Source: Pseudomonas alcaligenes
GTDB lineage: Bacteria; Pseudomonadota; Gammaproteobacteria; Pseudomonadales; Pseudomonadaceae
Direction: 5' to 3'
Assembly (NCBI RefSeq): GCF_041729615.1
Contig: NZ_CP154874.1
Span: 1,493,001-1,557,000 of the forward strand
Length of the DNA: 64,000 nucleotides
The translations under genes and the position numbers were made by a program. The notes beneath the pieces were generated by a model. That model saw only the letters and a list, made by a program, of their open reading frames with translations. It did not search any database and was not told the origin of the DNA. The first letter of the stretch is position 1. Every line of letters begins with the position of its first letter. Positions 8,441-19,266 of the stretch are shown here, piece by piece.

Positions 8441-9976
8441 TCAGCCCACCGACGGCAGCAGTCCGGCCGGCAGCAGCGGCGTCAGCACGCGCTCGGCCAG
8501 CAGGGCGTCGGCGGCGGCGATGTCCGGGGCGAAGAAGCGGTCCTCGACGTAGTAGGGCACCCTGGCGCGCAGGAGCTCACGGGCCTGCTCCAGGGCCGGC
8601 GAGCTGTGCAGGCCCTCGCGGAAGTCCAGGCCCTGGCAGGCGCCCAGCCATTCCACGGCGAGCACGCCACGGGTGTTGGCGGCCATGTCCCAGAGGCGCT
8701 TGCCGGCGTTCGGCGCCATCGACACATGGTCTTCCTGGTTGGCCGAAGTGGGTAGGCTGTCGACGCTGTGCGGGTGAGCCAGGGCCTTGTTGTCGCTGGC
8801 AAGGGCCGCGGCCGTGACCTGGGCGATCATGAAGCCGGAATTCACGCCCCCGTTCGCCACCAAAAACGGGGGTAATTGCGACATATGCTTGTCCATCATC
8901 AGCGAGATACGGCGCTCGGACAGCGAGCCCATCTCCGCAATCGCCAGGGCGATATTGTCGGCGGCCATGGCCACCGGCTCGGCGTGGAAGTTGCCACCGG
9001 AAATCACCTCGCCCTCGGCGGCGAACACCAGCGGGTTGTCCGACACCGCGTTGGCCTCCACCGCCAGCACCTCGGCGGCCTGGCGCAGCTGGGTCAGGCA
9101 GGCGCCCATCACCTGCGGCTGGCAGCGCAGCGAATAGGGGTCCTGTACCTTGTCGCAGGCGGCGTGGGAGCGGCCGACTTCGCTGCTGGCGCCGAGCAGG
9201 TGTCGGTAGGCGGCAGCCGCGTCGATCTGGCCTTTCTGCCCTCGGGCGGCATGGATGCGCGCATCGAAGGGCGCCCGCGAGCCCAGCGCCGCTTCCACGG
9301 TGAGGGCGCCGCAGACGCTGGCGGCGGCGTACAGGTCTTCGGCCTCGAACAGCCCGCGCAGGGCGTAGGCGGTGGACACCTGGGTGCCGTTGAGCAGGGC
9401 CAGGCCCTCCTTGGCGGCCAGGGTCATCGGCTCCAGGCCGGCGATGGCCAGCGCCTCGGTGGCCGGCAGCCACTCTCCTTTATAGCGAGCCTGGCTTTCG
9501 CCGAGCAGCACCAGCGACATATGCGCCAGCGGCGCCAGGTCGCCGGAGGCACCCACCGAGCCCTTCAGCGGGATATGCGGATAGACCTCGGCGTTGACCA
9601 GGGCGATCAGCGCCTCGATCACCTTGCGCCGGATGCCGGAGAAGCCGCGTGCCAGGCTGTTGATCTTGAGCAGCATGATCAGCCGCACCATGGCATCACT
9701 CAGCGGCTCGCCGATGCCGGCGGCGTGCGACAGCACCAGCGAGCGTTGCAGCTTCTCCAGGTCGGCGTTGGCGATGCGGGTCGAGGCCAGCAGGCCGAAG
9801 CCGGTGTTGATGCCGTAGGCGGTGCGGCCCTCGGCGATGATCTGGTTGACGCAGGCGACGCTGGCGTCGATGGCCTCATGGGCGCTCGCGTCCAGGGTCA
9901 GGTGCACGGGGGCCTGGTAGGCGGCGCGCAGGTGGGCCAGGGTCAGCTGGCCGGGTTTCAGGTTCAGCGTATTCAT
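8441..9976 (-). CDS. hutH: Histidine ammonia-lyase HutH
   Basis: A 511-residue enzyme that deaminates L-histidine to trans-urocanate, the first step of the pathway. The MIO-cofactor triad Ala-Ser-Gly is visible in [15 protein letters not shown] (about residues 139-153). Length matches the family (about 510). The ATG at 9976 ([13 protein letters not shown]) is chosen over an in-frame upstream ATG that would overlap hutU. It begins 13 bases after hutU, so the two are cotranscribed. Confidence 0.97.
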   Translation of the reverse strand: MNTLNLKPGQLTLAHLRAAYQAPVHLTLDASAHEAIDASVACVNQIIAEGRTAYGINTGFGLLASTRIANADLEKLQRSLVLSHAAGIGEPLSDAMVRLIMLLKINSLARGFSGIRRKVIEALIALVNAEVYPHIPLKGSVGASGDLAPLAHMSLVLLGESQARYKGEWLPATEALAIAGLEPMTLAAKEGLALLNGTQVSTAYALRGLFEAEDLYAAASVCGALTVEAALGSRAPFDARIHAARGQKGQIDAAAAYRHLLGASSEVGRSHAACDKVQDPYSLRCQPQVMGACLTQLRQAAEVLAVEANAVSDNPLVFAAEGEVISGGNFHAEPVAMAADNIALAIAEMGSLSERRISLMMDKHMSQLPPFLVANGGVNSGFMIAQVTAAALASDNKALAHPHSVDSLPTSANQEDHVSMAPNAGKRLWDMAANTRGVLAVEWLGACQGLDFREGLHSSPALEQARELLRARVPYYVEDRFFAPDIAAADALLAERVLTPLLPAGLLPSVG

Positions 9977-9989
9977 GGAATCTCTTTCC

Positions 9990-11654
<1,665 letters not shown>

Positions 11655-11680
11655 AGCGGTTTCCTCTTGTTGTTCGGCGC

Positions 11681-12616
11681 TCAGAGGCTGAGCAGGTGGA
11701 TGAGGCGCGCCGCCGCCTTGGCGGTGCGGCTATCGATGTCGTGTTCGGGGTTGAGCTCGGCGAAGTCGACCAGGCGCAGCTTGCCGCTGGCCTTGAGCCG
11801 TTCGATCAAGGGTTCCAGCAGCTCCAGGCGCACCCCGCGGGCGGCCGGGGCGCTGACCCCGGGGGCCTCGCAGGCCGGCAGCACGTCGATGTCGAAGGTC
11901 AGGTAGAGGGCGTCGCAGCCGGCGGCGAAGGCGTCCAGCTCGGCGCCGATGGCGTCCAGGGTCGACTCGCGGATCTCGCGGTCCTCGCGCACCAGTACGC
12001 CCAGCTCGGCGGCGCGGGCGAACAGCGCGCGGGTATTGCTGGCACGGCTGACGCCGAGGCAGGCATAGCGGAACGGCCAGCCGCGCGCGGCGCTGGCCTC
12101 GGCGATCTGGGCGAAGGGGGTGCCGGAGGAATGCACATGGGCCGGGTCGCGCAGATCGAAATGGGCGTCGAAATTGACGATGCCGATCTTTGGGGACGGA
12201 GTGCCGGAGAGATGCTCGGCCAGGCCCGACCAGCTGCCGAAGGCCACCTCGTGGCCGCCACCGAGGACGATGGGCAAGTGGCCGGCATCCAGCAGCGCGC
12301 AGACGTTGCGCCCCAGGCGCGCCTGCGCGCCTTCCAGGTCGCCGTCTTCGCAGGCCACGTCGCCGGCGTCATAGGCCGGCGCCTGGCGATGCCAGGCCAG
12401 GTTGGCCAGGGCCTTGCGCAGGGCCTGCGGTCCGCCGGCGGCGCCGGCGCGGCCGTGGTTGCGGCGCACGCCCTCGTCGCAGGCGAAGCCGAGCAGGGCC
12501 AGGCCCGGCTGGCTGTCTTCGCTCAGCGCGCGAATGCGCTGGTGCCAGCGCGGGCTGTCCGGCTCGGGGTCGATGCGCCCGCTCCAGCAGGCCATGGAAA
12601 GGCGGTCAGCTTGCAT
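11681..12616 (-). CDS. hutG: Formimidoylglutamase HutG (arginase fold)
   Basis: A 311-residue ureohydrolase-family enzyme that splits N-formimidoylglutamate to glutamate and formamide, completing a four-step histidine pathway. Binuclear manganese ligands are visible in [14 protein letters not shown] and TFDIDVLP, and the SAPAARG segment matches formimidoylglutamases rather than arginases or agmatinases. This differs from the HutF plus N-formylglutamate amidohydrolase route. Its start overlaps the hutI stop by 11 bases, indicating coupling. Confidence 0.9.
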   Translation of the reverse strand: MQADRLSMACWSGRIDPEPDSPRWHQRIRALSEDSQPGLALLGFACDEGVRRNHGRAGAAGGPQALRKALANLAWHRQAPAYDAGDVACEDGDLEGAQARLGRNVCALLDAGHLPIVLGGGHEVAFGSWSGLAEHLSGTPSPKIGIVNFDAHFDLRDPAHVHSSGTPFAQIAEASAARGWPFRYACLGVSRASNTRALFARAAELGVLVREDREIRESTLDAIGAELDAFAAGCDALYLTFDIDVLPACEAPGVSAPAARGVRLELLEPLIERLKASGKLRLVDFAELNPEHDIDSRTAKAAARLIHLLSL

Positions 12617-13823
12617 GGGTAATCTCTCCGCAGAAGATGCGCTGGCGCAGGCGCCCGGCCTGCACCGCGTAGGCCAGCTCGGCGGGCTGGCGGATATCCC
12701 ACAGGCACAGGTCGGCGGGCGCGCCGACGGCGATGCGACCCAGCTCCGGCCGGCCCAGGGCGCGGGCGGCGTGGGCGGTCATGCCGGCCAGGGCCTCGCG
12801 CGGGGTGAGGCGGAACAGGGTGCAGGCCAGGTGGGCCATCAGGGTGGGCAGGCAGATAGGCGAGGTGCCGGGGTTGGCGTCGCTGGCCACGGCCATCGGC
12901 ACCTGGTACTGGCGCAGCAGCTCGATGGGCGGCAGCTGGGTCTCGCGTAGCACCTGGAAGGCGCCGGGCAACAGCACCGCCACCGTGCCGGCTTCGGCCA
13001 TGGCGCGCACACCGGCCTCGTCGAGGTATTCGACATGGTCGGCGGACAGTGCGCCGTAGCGCGCGGCCAGGGCGCTGCCACCGAGATTGGACAGCTGCTC
13101 GGCATGCGCCTTGATCGCCAGGCCATGCTCGCGCGCGGCCTGGAAGATGCGCTCGCACTGCGCCGGGGAGAAGCCGATGCCCTCGCAGAACACGTCCACC
13201 GCGTCGGCCAGGCTTTCACTGGCAGCCGCCGGGATCATCTCGTCGCAGACCAGGCTCACATAGTCGTCGGCGCGCCCGGCGTATTCCGGCGGCAAGGCAT
13301 GGGCGCCGAGCAGCGTGGTCACCACCCGCACCGGGCGCAGCTCGCCGAGCTGGCGGGCCACGCGCAGCATCTTCAGCTCGTCGGCGACGGTCAGGCCGTA
13401 GCCGGACTTGATCTCCACCGTGGTCACGCCATCGGCCAGCAGCGCATCGAGGCGCGGCAGGCTGGCGGCGACCAGCTGGTCCTCGCTGGCCGCGCGGGTG
13501 GCGCGCACGCTGCTGAGGATGCCGCCGCCGGCGCGGGCGATTTCCTCGTAGCTGACGCCTTCCAGGCGCTGCTCGAACTCGCCGGCACGGTCGCCGGCGT
13601 ACACCAGATGGGTGTGGCAGTCGACCAGGCCCGGCGTCATCACCCCGCCGCGCCCGGCCTTTTCGGCACCGATGGCCAGGGCCGGGTCGAACTCGCGCTC
13701 GGGCCACAGGCCGGCGATGTGGTCGCCCTCCACCAGCACGGCCATGGGCTCGGGCAGCACCTGCAGGCCATCGAAGAGGGTCAGGTCGCGCCAGAGCAGG
13801 CGCTTGCGGGAAGACTGGGACAT
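12606..13823 (-). CDS. hutI: Imidazolonepropionase HutI
   Basis: A 405-residue metal-dependent amidohydrolase opening the imidazolone ring to give N-formimidoylglutamate. Metal-site motifs are [38 protein letters not shown] and [10 protein letters not shown]. The ATG at 13823 ([11 protein letters not shown]) is chosen; further upstream the frame runs into the promoter and operator. It is the first gene of the hutI-hutG-hutU-hutH transcript, with hutC placed after the repeats. Confidence 0.96.
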   Translation of the reverse strand: MSQSSRKRLLWRDLTLFDGLQVLPEPMAVLVEGDHIAGLWPEREFDPALAIGAEKAGRGGVMTPGLVDCHTHLVYAGDRAGEFEQRLEGVSYEEIARAGGGILSSVRATRAASEDQLVAASLPRLDALLADGVTTVEIKSGYGLTVADELKMLRVARQLGELRPVRVVTTLLGAHALPPEYAGRADDYVSLVCDEMIPAAASESLADAVDVFCEGIGFSPAQCERIFQAAREHGLAIKAHAEQLSNLGGSALAARYGALSADHVEYLDEAGVRAMAEAGTVAVLLPGAFQVLRETQLPPIELLRQYQVPMAVASDANPGTSPICLPTLMAHLACTLFRLTPREALAGMTAHAARALGRPELGRIAVGAPADLCLWDIRQPAELAYAVQAGRLRQRIFCGEITHAS

Positions 13824-13846
13824 TGCGGAGCTATCCTCGGCGTTAA

Positions 13847-13856
13847 TGTATATACA
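13847..13856. promoter_or_regulatory. HutC operator upstream of hutI
   Basis: TGTATATACA is a perfect TGTA-N2-TACA palindrome, the HutC site described in Pseudomonas fluorescens; flanking bases extend the dyad to AATGTATATACATT (13845-13858). It overlaps the -10 of the predicted hutI promoter. Confidence 0.85.
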
Positions 13857-13883
13857 TTTAAACCGTGACCAGCGAGTCGTCAA
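13855..13883 (-). promoter_or_regulatory. Candidate sigma-70 promoter of hutIGUH
   Basis: Minus strand: -35 TTGACG (13878-13883), 17-base spacer, -10 TAAATG (13855-13860). The -35 is strong, the -10 weak. The -10 overlaps the operator, which fits direct repression by HutC. The predicted transcript would have a leader of about 25 bases. Confidence 0.5.
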
Positions 13884-13976
13884 CCCCCACACTGCAATCC
13901 AGGCAGCCAAACTTGCATAAATACATATTGAAAACCGCACCACGGGATGGACGGGGAGCCGTCTTTTGCTCAAATA

Positions 13977-13986
13977 TGTATATACA
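13977..13986. promoter_or_regulatory. HutC operator upstream of hutD
   Basis: Second identical TGTATATACA palindrome (extended ATGTATATACAT, 13976-13987), ending 16 bases before the hutD start codon, so a bound repressor would block hutD transcription. Confidence 0.85.
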
Positions 13987-14002
13987 TTAAGGGGAGAAAA
14001 AC

Positions 14003-14584
14003 ATGCCCATCCAGCTCATCGACCTCGACTGTCTGCCCGCCAGCCCCTGGAAGAACGGCGGTGGCAGCACCCGCCAGCTGGCCATCGCCCCGGCCGCGGC
14101 CGGGCTGGATGACTTCGCCTGGCGCATCAGCTGCGCGCGGGTGAGCGGCGCCGGCCCCTTCTCCGCCTTCCCCGGCATCCAGCGCAGCCTGGCGCTGCTG
14201 GAGGGCGAACTGCTGCTGCAACGGCAGAGCGGTACCACGACCTTGCGCGCCGGCGGCGAAGCGCTGGACTTTCCCGGCGAAGAGGCGATCAGCGCCACGC
14301 CGCTGGCCGGCGAGGTGTTCGATCTGAACCTGATGAGTCGGCGCGACGAGTGGCAGCAGGTGCTGCGCTCTCTGCAGCTGCATGGGGAAATGCCACTGGC
14401 CGAGCTCGCCGAGGTGCGTCTGCTGCTGTGCAGTGCCGGCATGCTGAGGGTGCGCCTGCAGGACGGCCGCGAGTTCGCCCTGCGCCCCCACCAGGCCTTG
14501 CTGCTGAACGACGAGCCGGGCGAGCTGCACCTGCACGGCCAGCACGCACACTGCTATCTGGGCCTGCTGCGCCGGCTGAGCTGA
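14003..14584 (+). CDS. hutD: HutD / Ves family cupin
   Basis: A 193-residue bicupin of the HutD family, thought to tune induction of the hut genes, possibly by binding formylglutamate or urocanate. It carries the signature [13 protein letters not shown] at residues 15-27 and [21 protein letters not shown]. The ribosome site is AGGGGAGAAAAAC. It is divergent from hutI, with one HutC operator between the promoter region and its start codon. Confidence 0.92.
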   Translation: MPIQLIDLDCLPASPWKNGGGSTRQLAIAPAAAGLDDFAWRISCARVSGAGPFSAFPGIQRSLALLEGELLLQRQSGTTTLRAGGEALDFPGEEAISATPLAGEVFDLNLMSRRDEWQQVLRSLQLHGEMPLAELAEVRLLLCSAGMLRVRLQDGREFALRPHQALLLNDEPGELHLHGQHAHCYLGLLRRLS

Positions 14585-14590
14585 GGGCAG

Positions 14591-14650
14591 GTAGCCCGGA
14601 TGCAATCCGGGGAGGCAGGCGGCCCCGTTCCCGGATTGCAGCCGGGCTAC
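14591..14650. repeat. REP-like inverted pair (GTAGCCCGGATGCAATCCGG)
   Basis: The left unit GTAGCCCGGATGCAATCCGG (14591-14610) faces a right unit CCGGATTGCAGCCGGGCTAC (14631-14650), forming an imperfect inverted pair just after hutD. GTAGCCCGGAT...CCGGGCTAC units are common dispersed REP elements in Pseudomonas. Confidence 0.8.
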
Positions 14651-14706
14651 ATCAGGCCGGGCCTGTGCATGCCCTCTCCCCCTATGCCGAATTGCCGGCC
14701 GCAACG

Positions 14707-14735
14707 AAAAGACCCCGCCGAGGCGGGGTCTTGTC
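14707..14735. terminator. Bidirectional terminator between hutD and symporter
   Basis: Hairpin GACCCCGC-CGAG-GCGGGGTC (14711-14730) with TTGT on the plus side and TTTTC on the minus side, placed between convergent hutD and the symporter gene. Confidence 0.85.
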
Positions 14736-14751
14736 TGTCAGCACCTGACGC

Positions 14752-16212
14752 TTACTGCGGCTGGGCCGCCAGCAGGTCGTTGTCGTTGCGCTTGAACTGC
14801 GGCAGCAGGGAACCGATGACCATGCCGGCCAGGCTGAACAGCAGGCCGGCCAGTTGCGGCGGCCAGAACGCCTCCTCGGTCCAGGTGAACTCCAGGTAGA
14901 TCCAGGACACCAGGCCGAAGGCGATGGAAACCAGGGCGCCCTGGGTGGTGGCGCGCTTCCAGAACAGGCCGGCGAACAGCGGCACCACGGCGGCGACCAG
15001 CGTCACGCAGTAGGCGCTGCCGACCATCTCGTAGATGCTGGCATCGGAGTTCAGGGCGAAGGTCAGGGTGGCGGCGGCGCAGGCCAGGATGGTGCAACGC
15101 ATCAGCAGCAGGAACTGCTTGTCGTTGAGTTCCGGCAGGAAGCGCTTGAACACGTTCTCGGCCAGGGTCACCGAGGGTGCCAGCAGGGTGCCGGAGGCGG
15201 TCGACATGATGGCCGACAGCAGCGCGCCGAAGAACATGATCTGGGCGAACAGCGGGGTCTTCTCCAGGATCATCAGCGGCAGGATCATCTGCGAGTCCTC
15301 GGCCAGCCACTTCTGCACCAGAGCCGGGTCGATCATCGAGGCGGCGTACACCAGGAAGATCGGCAGCATGCAGAAGCCCAGGTAGAACACGGCGCCGGCC
15401 ATGGAGGCGCGGGCGGCGACGTTTTCGTTCTTGGCCGACATCACCCGCTGGTACACGTCCTGCTGCGGAATGGAGCCGAGCATCATGGTCACCGCCGCGC
15501 CGATGAAGGCGACTATGTCCTTCGGCTCGAAGCTGTGCATGAAGGTGAACTTGCCCTCGCTGGCCGCCTGGCTGATCACCACATCGGCGCCGCCGGCCAT
15601 GTCGCTGAACAGCCAGACCAGGTAGACCAGGCCGACCACGATGATGATCATCTGGAAGAAGTCGGTCAGGGCGATCGACCACATGCCGCCGAACAGGGTG
15701 TACAGCAGCACGATGAAGGTGCCGAGCAGCATGCCCTGGGTGGTGCTGATGGAACCGTCGGAGATGACGTTGAACACCACGCCGAGGGCGATCAGCTGCG
15801 CGGCGATCCAGCCCAGGTAGGACATGACGATGACCAGACTGACGATCAGCTCGACCTGCGAGCCATAGCGCTTCTTGAAGTAGTCACCGATGGTCAGCAG
15901 GTTCAGGCGGTAAAGCGGGCGAGCGATGATCGCGCCGACGATGAACAGGCACCAGAAGGAACCGAAGGGGTCCTCGACGATGCCGGCGAAGCCTTCCTCG
16001 AGGAAGGTGGCGGGAATGCCCAGCACCGCCTCGGAACCGAACCAGGTGGCGAACACCATGGCCGCGACGATGGGGAAGCCCATGCTGCGACCGCCGGCGG
16101 CGAAGTCACGGGTGTTGTGCACCCGAGTGGAGGCATAGAAACCGATGGCGACTGTGGCCAGCAGGTACAGCGCGACGAACCAGATCAGCATGTTTTCCCG
16201 TTCCAGTGACAT
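14752..16212 (-). CDS. Sodium:solute symporter (SSS family)
   Basis: A 486-residue inner-membrane transporter with about 13 hydrophobic segments and SSS motifs (DFAAGGRSMGF near the N-terminus; the long GGMWSIALTDFFQMIIIVVG helix about residue 175; ASGTLLAPSVTLAENVFKRF about residue 330). The substrate cannot be read from the sequence; placement beside hut genes allows uptake of histidine, urocanate or an unrelated organic acid. Two starts are possible: ATG 16212 (used here, MSLERENML) or ATG 16191 (MLIWFVALY); neither has a strong ribosome site. Confidence 0.88.
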   Translation of the reverse strand: MSLERENMLIWFVALYLLATVAIGFYASTRVHNTRDFAAGGRSMGFPIVAAMVFATWFGSEAVLGIPATFLEEGFAGIVEDPFGSFWCLFIVGAIIARPLYRLNLLTIGDYFKKRYGSQVELIVSLVIVMSYLGWIAAQLIALGVVFNVISDGSISTTQGMLLGTFIVLLYTLFGGMWSIALTDFFQMIIIVVGLVYLVWLFSDMAGGADVVISQAASEGKFTFMHSFEPKDIVAFIGAAVTMMLGSIPQQDVYQRVMSAKNENVAARASMAGAVFYLGFCMLPIFLVYAASMIDPALVQKWLAEDSQMILPLMILEKTPLFAQIMFFGALLSAIMSTASGTLLAPSVTLAENVFKRFLPELNDKQFLLLMRCTILACAAATLTFALNSDASIYEMVGSAYCVTLVAAVVPLFAGLFWKRATTQGALVSIAFGLVSWIYLEFTWTEEAFWPPQLAGLLFSLAGMVIGSLLPQFKRNDNDLLAAQPQ

Positions 16213-16745
16213 CGGTCCGCCGCATGCTGCCCCGCAAGGCGGAGGGGCTGGGACGGCGGACAACAGGTTTTTGTTATGGCCGTCCTGGCCTGTACCGAGC
16301 CCGAGGCTCGACCAGCCCGACAGGCTCGGCCGCGCAGTCTGGCAAAACCGTAAAATATGTCAAACAAAAATGACGAAATGCCTGCACATTTTTCCCGACA
16401 CTGATCGGGCAAGCCAGATAAGCCGATGACCAGCCGGTCTTTTTCCCGAGAGCGGCAAGCCAGCCAGTTTTATATTTTTGACACTCCGACGAATGGACAA
16501 CCCGGCCAGCGGCTCACCTCGCCCCCAGTTCCGCCGCGCCTAACGGCGCCCGCCCGCCTGTAACAGCCGGTTACGCCCACCCGCGCGGTGCAACTTGAGC
16601 CCGGCGCCCGGCTCCGGGATACTGCACGGCGATTTGCGCGCCGCATTGCCTGCCAAGCCCGTTGTACTCCGCGGTCAGCGCCCTCCCCGAAGGCCAAGGG
16701 ATTTGCCGGCGCCGGGAGCGTGACGGGTTCAAGGAGTCATCCCCG
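16213..16745. other. Long divergent intergenic region
   Basis: About 530 bases between the symporter and the YbhN-like gene. A/T-rich patches (16340-16400 and 16465-16485) stand out from the GC-rich surroundings and probably hold the promoters. I found no convincing -35/-10 pair, sigma-54 site, hairpin or small gene in it. Confidence 0.5.
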
Positions 16746-17687
16746 ATGATGAAAAGAAGCGACTGGATCTGGACCCTCATCGGTTTGGCCGCAGTCGTGT
16801 TTTCCTGCTTCCTGCTCTACAAGGAGATCCGCACCATCTCCCTCGACGAGCTGCAGGACAGCCTCCACGCCATTTCTCTGCACAACTGGCTGCTGGCCGC
16901 CGGCGCGACCCTCGGCGCCTATTTCGCCCTGGCCTGGTACGACCGCATCGCCATCGCCCACCTGGGCAAGAAGATTCCCTGGCGCTTCATCACCCTCTGC
17001 TCCTTCACCACCTATGCCCTGGCCCACAATATCGGCGCCTCGGTGTTCTCCGGCGCCGTGGTGCGCTTTCGCGCCTACAGCAGCAAGGGCCTGACGCCGT
17101 CGGAGATCGGCATCCTGATCTTCTTCTGCTCCTTCACCTTCGCCCTCGGCACCCTGCTGTCCGGCGGCGCCGTGCTGGTCTGCCAGCCGGACCTGATCAA
17201 GCGCGTGGCCGATGTCAGCCCCTGGCTGTCGGTGGCCATCGGCCTGCTCATGCTCGGCCTGGTGGCGCTCTACGTGCTCGGCTCCTGGCGCCACTTCAAG
17301 CCCTGGAAGTGGGGCAAGCTGCACGTCGAGTACCCGCGCCTGGGCATAGTCGCCCGCCAGCTGCTGGCCGGCCCGCTGGAACTGCTGTGCGCGGCGGCGA
17401 TCATCTATTTCGCCCTGCCGGCCGAGGGCAACCCCGGCTATCTGGTGGTGCTCGGCGTGTTCCTCGCCTCCTTCTCCCTGGCCCTGCTGTCCCACGCCCC
17501 GGGTGGCCTCGGCGTGCTGGAGGTGACCTTCCTCGCCGCCCTGCCCGAACTGGCCACCGCCGACGTGCTGGCGGCGCTGATCGTGTTCCGCGTCTTCTAC
17601 CTGCTGCTACCCTTCGCCCTGTCGCTGCTGGTGGTGCTCGGCTTCGAGTGGAGCCAGTGGCGACAGAAGCGCCAACGCCTGGGCTGA
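16746..17687 (+). CDS. YbhN/UPF0104 (lysylphosphatidylglycerol synthase TM-like) membrane protein
   Basis: A 313-residue inner-membrane protein with about eight hydrophobic segments, of the YbhN/UPF0104 family related to the flippase domain of MprF. It has the family motif NIGASVFSGAVVRFRAYSSKGL (read at about residues 99-120) and SHAPGGLGVLE near residue 255. The ATG at 16746 is preceded by AAGGAG; reading further upstream is open but unlikely to be coding. The methyltransferase follows closely, so the two may be cotranscribed. Substrate unknown. Confidence 0.85.
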   Translation: MMKRSDWIWTLIGLAAVVFSCFLLYKEIRTISLDELQDSLHAISLHNWLLAAGATLGAYFALAWYDRIAIAHLGKKIPWRFITLCSFTTYALAHNIGASVFSGAVVRFRAYSSKGLTPSEIGILIFFCSFTFALGTLLSGGAVLVCQPDLIKRVADVSPWLSVAIGLLMLGLVALYVLGSWRHFKPWKWGKLHVEYPRLGIVARQLLAGPLELLCAAAIIYFALPAEGNPGYLVVLGVFLASFSLALLSHAPGGLGVLEVTFLAALPELATADVLAALIVFRVFYLLLPFALSLLVVLGFEWSQWRQKRQRLG

Positions 17688-17742
17688 ACGCATGGCGCCG
17701 CCCGGCGCCCGAGCATCCGGGCCACTGCACAGGATGGGCAGC

Positions 17743-18477
17743 ATGCACAGCATCGAACGGATCTACCCGAAGGACCTGGACCCGTACAGCGCGGCCGACA
17801 GCGAGACGCTGCGCATCCACCTCGAGCGCTACGCCTTCGCCGCCGAGCACCTGAGCGGCGAGCGGGTGCTGGACATGGCCTGCGGCTGCGGCTACGGCAC
17901 CGCCCTGCTGGCCGAGCGCCACCCGGACAAGCAGGTCACCGGGGTGGACATCGACCCGGAGGCCATCGCCTATGCCCGCCAGCACTATCGCTTGCCCAAC
18001 CTGCGCTATGTCTGCGCCGACGCCGAATGCTTCGAGGCCGAGGACGACTTCGACAGCATCGTCAGCCTGGAAACCATCGAGCACCTGCCGCATCCGTCGC
18101 GCCTGATCGCCAACTACGCGCGCCTGCTGACCGAGCGCGGCCGGGTGATCGCCTCGGTGCCGATCACCCCTACCCTGGATGGCAACCCCCACCACCTGCA
18201 CGACTTCAGCCGGCGCAGTTTCCTCGCCCTGTTCCGCGGCCAGCGCCTGTGTGCCGTGCAGCAGCTCGAACAGGTGCAGCCCTGGCAGTTCAAGGGGCTG
18301 TTCTCGCGGAGCCGCGACCACGCCAAGCGCCACCGCAGCGAAGGCGTCGGCAATGCCGTGCTGAGCTACTACCGCGCACACCCCTGGTACCTGTTCGCGC
18401 GCCTGGCGGCGATGCTGCGCTACGGCTTCAGCAACCGCTACCTGACCTGTCTGTTCGCCCGCGAGCAGGCCCGCTAG
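17743..18477 (+). CDS. Class I SAM-dependent methyltransferase
   Basis: A 244-residue methyltransferase with SAM-binding motif I VLDMACGCGYGTALLAE (about residue 43), the acidic motif II VTGVDIDPEA, and the post-motif SIVSLETIEHLPHPSRLI. The methyl acceptor is unknown. The ATG at 17743 (MHSIERIYPKDLDPYS) is favoured because AGGA lies eight bases upstream; ATG 17734 and ATG 17692, the latter almost touching the YbhN stop, remain possible. It likely forms a two-gene operon with the YbhN-like gene. Confidence 0.85.
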   Translation: MHSIERIYPKDLDPYSAADSETLRIHLERYAFAAEHLSGERVLDMACGCGYGTALLAERHPDKQVTGVDIDPEAIAYARQHYRLPNLRYVCADAECFEAEDDFDSIVSLETIEHLPHPSRLIANYARLLTERGRVIASVPITPTLDGNPHHLHDFSRRSFLALFRGQRLCAVQQLEQVQPWQFKGLFSRSRDHAKRHRSEGVGNAVLSYYRAHPWYLFARLAAMLRYGFSNRYLTCLFAREQAR

Positions 18478-18516
18478 AGCGCGTCCCAGAGCGCCTCGCC
18501 ACCTCCATCGAGGGCA

Positions 18517-18533
18517 CTGATGGTTACTATCAG
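18517..18533. promoter_or_regulatory. Short inverted repeat upstream of tandem-repeat gene
   Basis: CTGAT-GGTTACT-ATCAG, 78 bases before the start codon. A weak promoter (TTGTCT, 17 bases, TATGGC) follows it. It could be an operator, but is short enough to be chance. Confidence 0.25.
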
Positions 18534-18610
18534 GAGGGTCAACTTTTGTCTTGGCGCGGCGCCGGTAGTATGGCCCCCGTACTCACTGACGCCCCCACGA
18601 GGAGCCCAAG

Positions 18611-19222
18611 ATGAAAAAGCACATTCTCGCCAGCCTGATCCTGGCCACCCTGACCACCAGCGCCTTCGCCCTGCCGGGTGACGAACAACCGCCGCTGACC
18701 GAACTGCAGCACATCAGCACCCCGGCTACCGTCGCCGAAGGTGGTTCCGACCGTCTCATCGAAGACCGCAACGTGGCCGAGAACGGCAGCGAGCGCACCA
18801 AGGCCTTCCGCATCGCCGAAGGTGGCTCCGACCGCCTGATCGAGGGCCGCGACCTGGCCGAGAACGGCAGCGAGCGCACCAAGGCCTTCCGCGTCGCCGA
18901 AGGCGGCTCCGACCGCCTGATCAAGGGCCGCAACGTAGCCGAGAACGGCAGCGAGCGCACCAAGGCCTTCCGCATCGCCGAAGGTGGCTCCGACCGCCTG
19001 ATCGAAGGCCGCGACCTGGCCGAAAATGGCAGCGAGCGCACCAAGGTCTTCCGCATCGCCGAAAGTGGCTCCGACCGCCTGATCGAGGGCCGCGACGTAG
19101 CCGAGAACGGCAGCGAACGCACCAAGGCCTTCCGCATTGCCGAGGGCGGTTCCGACCGCCTGATCGAAGGCCGCGACCTGGCCGAGAACGGCAGCGAGCG
19201 CGTCGGCCGCCATACCGCCTGA
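18611..19222 (+). CDS. Secreted tandem-repeat protein of unknown function
   Basis: A 203-residue protein with a clear Sec signal peptide (MKKHILASLILATLTTSAFA, cleavage after SAFA) and about 35 non-repetitive residues, followed by about five and a half copies of a 27-residue unit. Each unit is two related halves: AENGSERTKAFR and AEGGSDRLIEGRDL. The mature protein is hydrophilic, highly charged, without cysteine or a membrane segment, and probably periplasmic or extracellular. AGGAG-like GAGGAGCCCAAG precedes the ATG. I recognise no characterised domain. Similar VAEGGSDR-type repeats occur, from memory, in uncharacterised Pseudomonas proteins sometimes labelled phage infection protein; that label has no support here. 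Confidence 0.85.
   Translation: MKKHILASLILATLTTSAFALPGDEQPPLTELQHISTPATVAEGGSDRLIEDRNVAENGSERTKAFRIAEGGSDRLIEGRDLAENGSERTKAFRVAEGGSDRLIKGRNVAENGSERTKAFRIAEGGSDRLIEGRDLAENGSERTKVFRIAESGSDRLIEGRDVAENGSERTKAFRIAEGGSDRLIEGRDLAENGSERVGRHTA
18776..19216 (+). repeat. In-frame 81-bp tandem repeats within the secreted protein gene
   Basis: Near-identical 81-base units with GCCGAGAACGGCAGCGA starting at 18776, 18857, 18938, (degenerate) 19019, 19100 and 19181. Third-position bases are also conserved between units, pointing to recent duplication or gene-internal homogenisation. Confidence 0.9.
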
Positions 19223-19241
19223 GATCGGCAACACCCACCCA

Positions 19242-19266
19242 GCCCGGCATCCGCCGGGCTTTTTTA
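19242..19266 (+). terminator. Terminator of the tandem-repeat gene
   Basis: Hairpin GCCCGGC-ATCC-GCCGGGC followed by six T residues. The T-run contains the stop codon of the convergent desaturase gene (TTA at 19264-19266). Confidence 0.9.

Noticed and set aside
13890-13920. Sigma-54 promoter on the minus strand upstream of hutI (TGGCTGCCTGGATTGCA)
   Set aside because: The GG to GC spacing is 11 bases, not the strict 10.
13955-13980. Sigma-54 site GGGGAGCCGTCTTTTGCT before hutD
   Set aside because: GG and GC elements are out of register and the -24 is poor.
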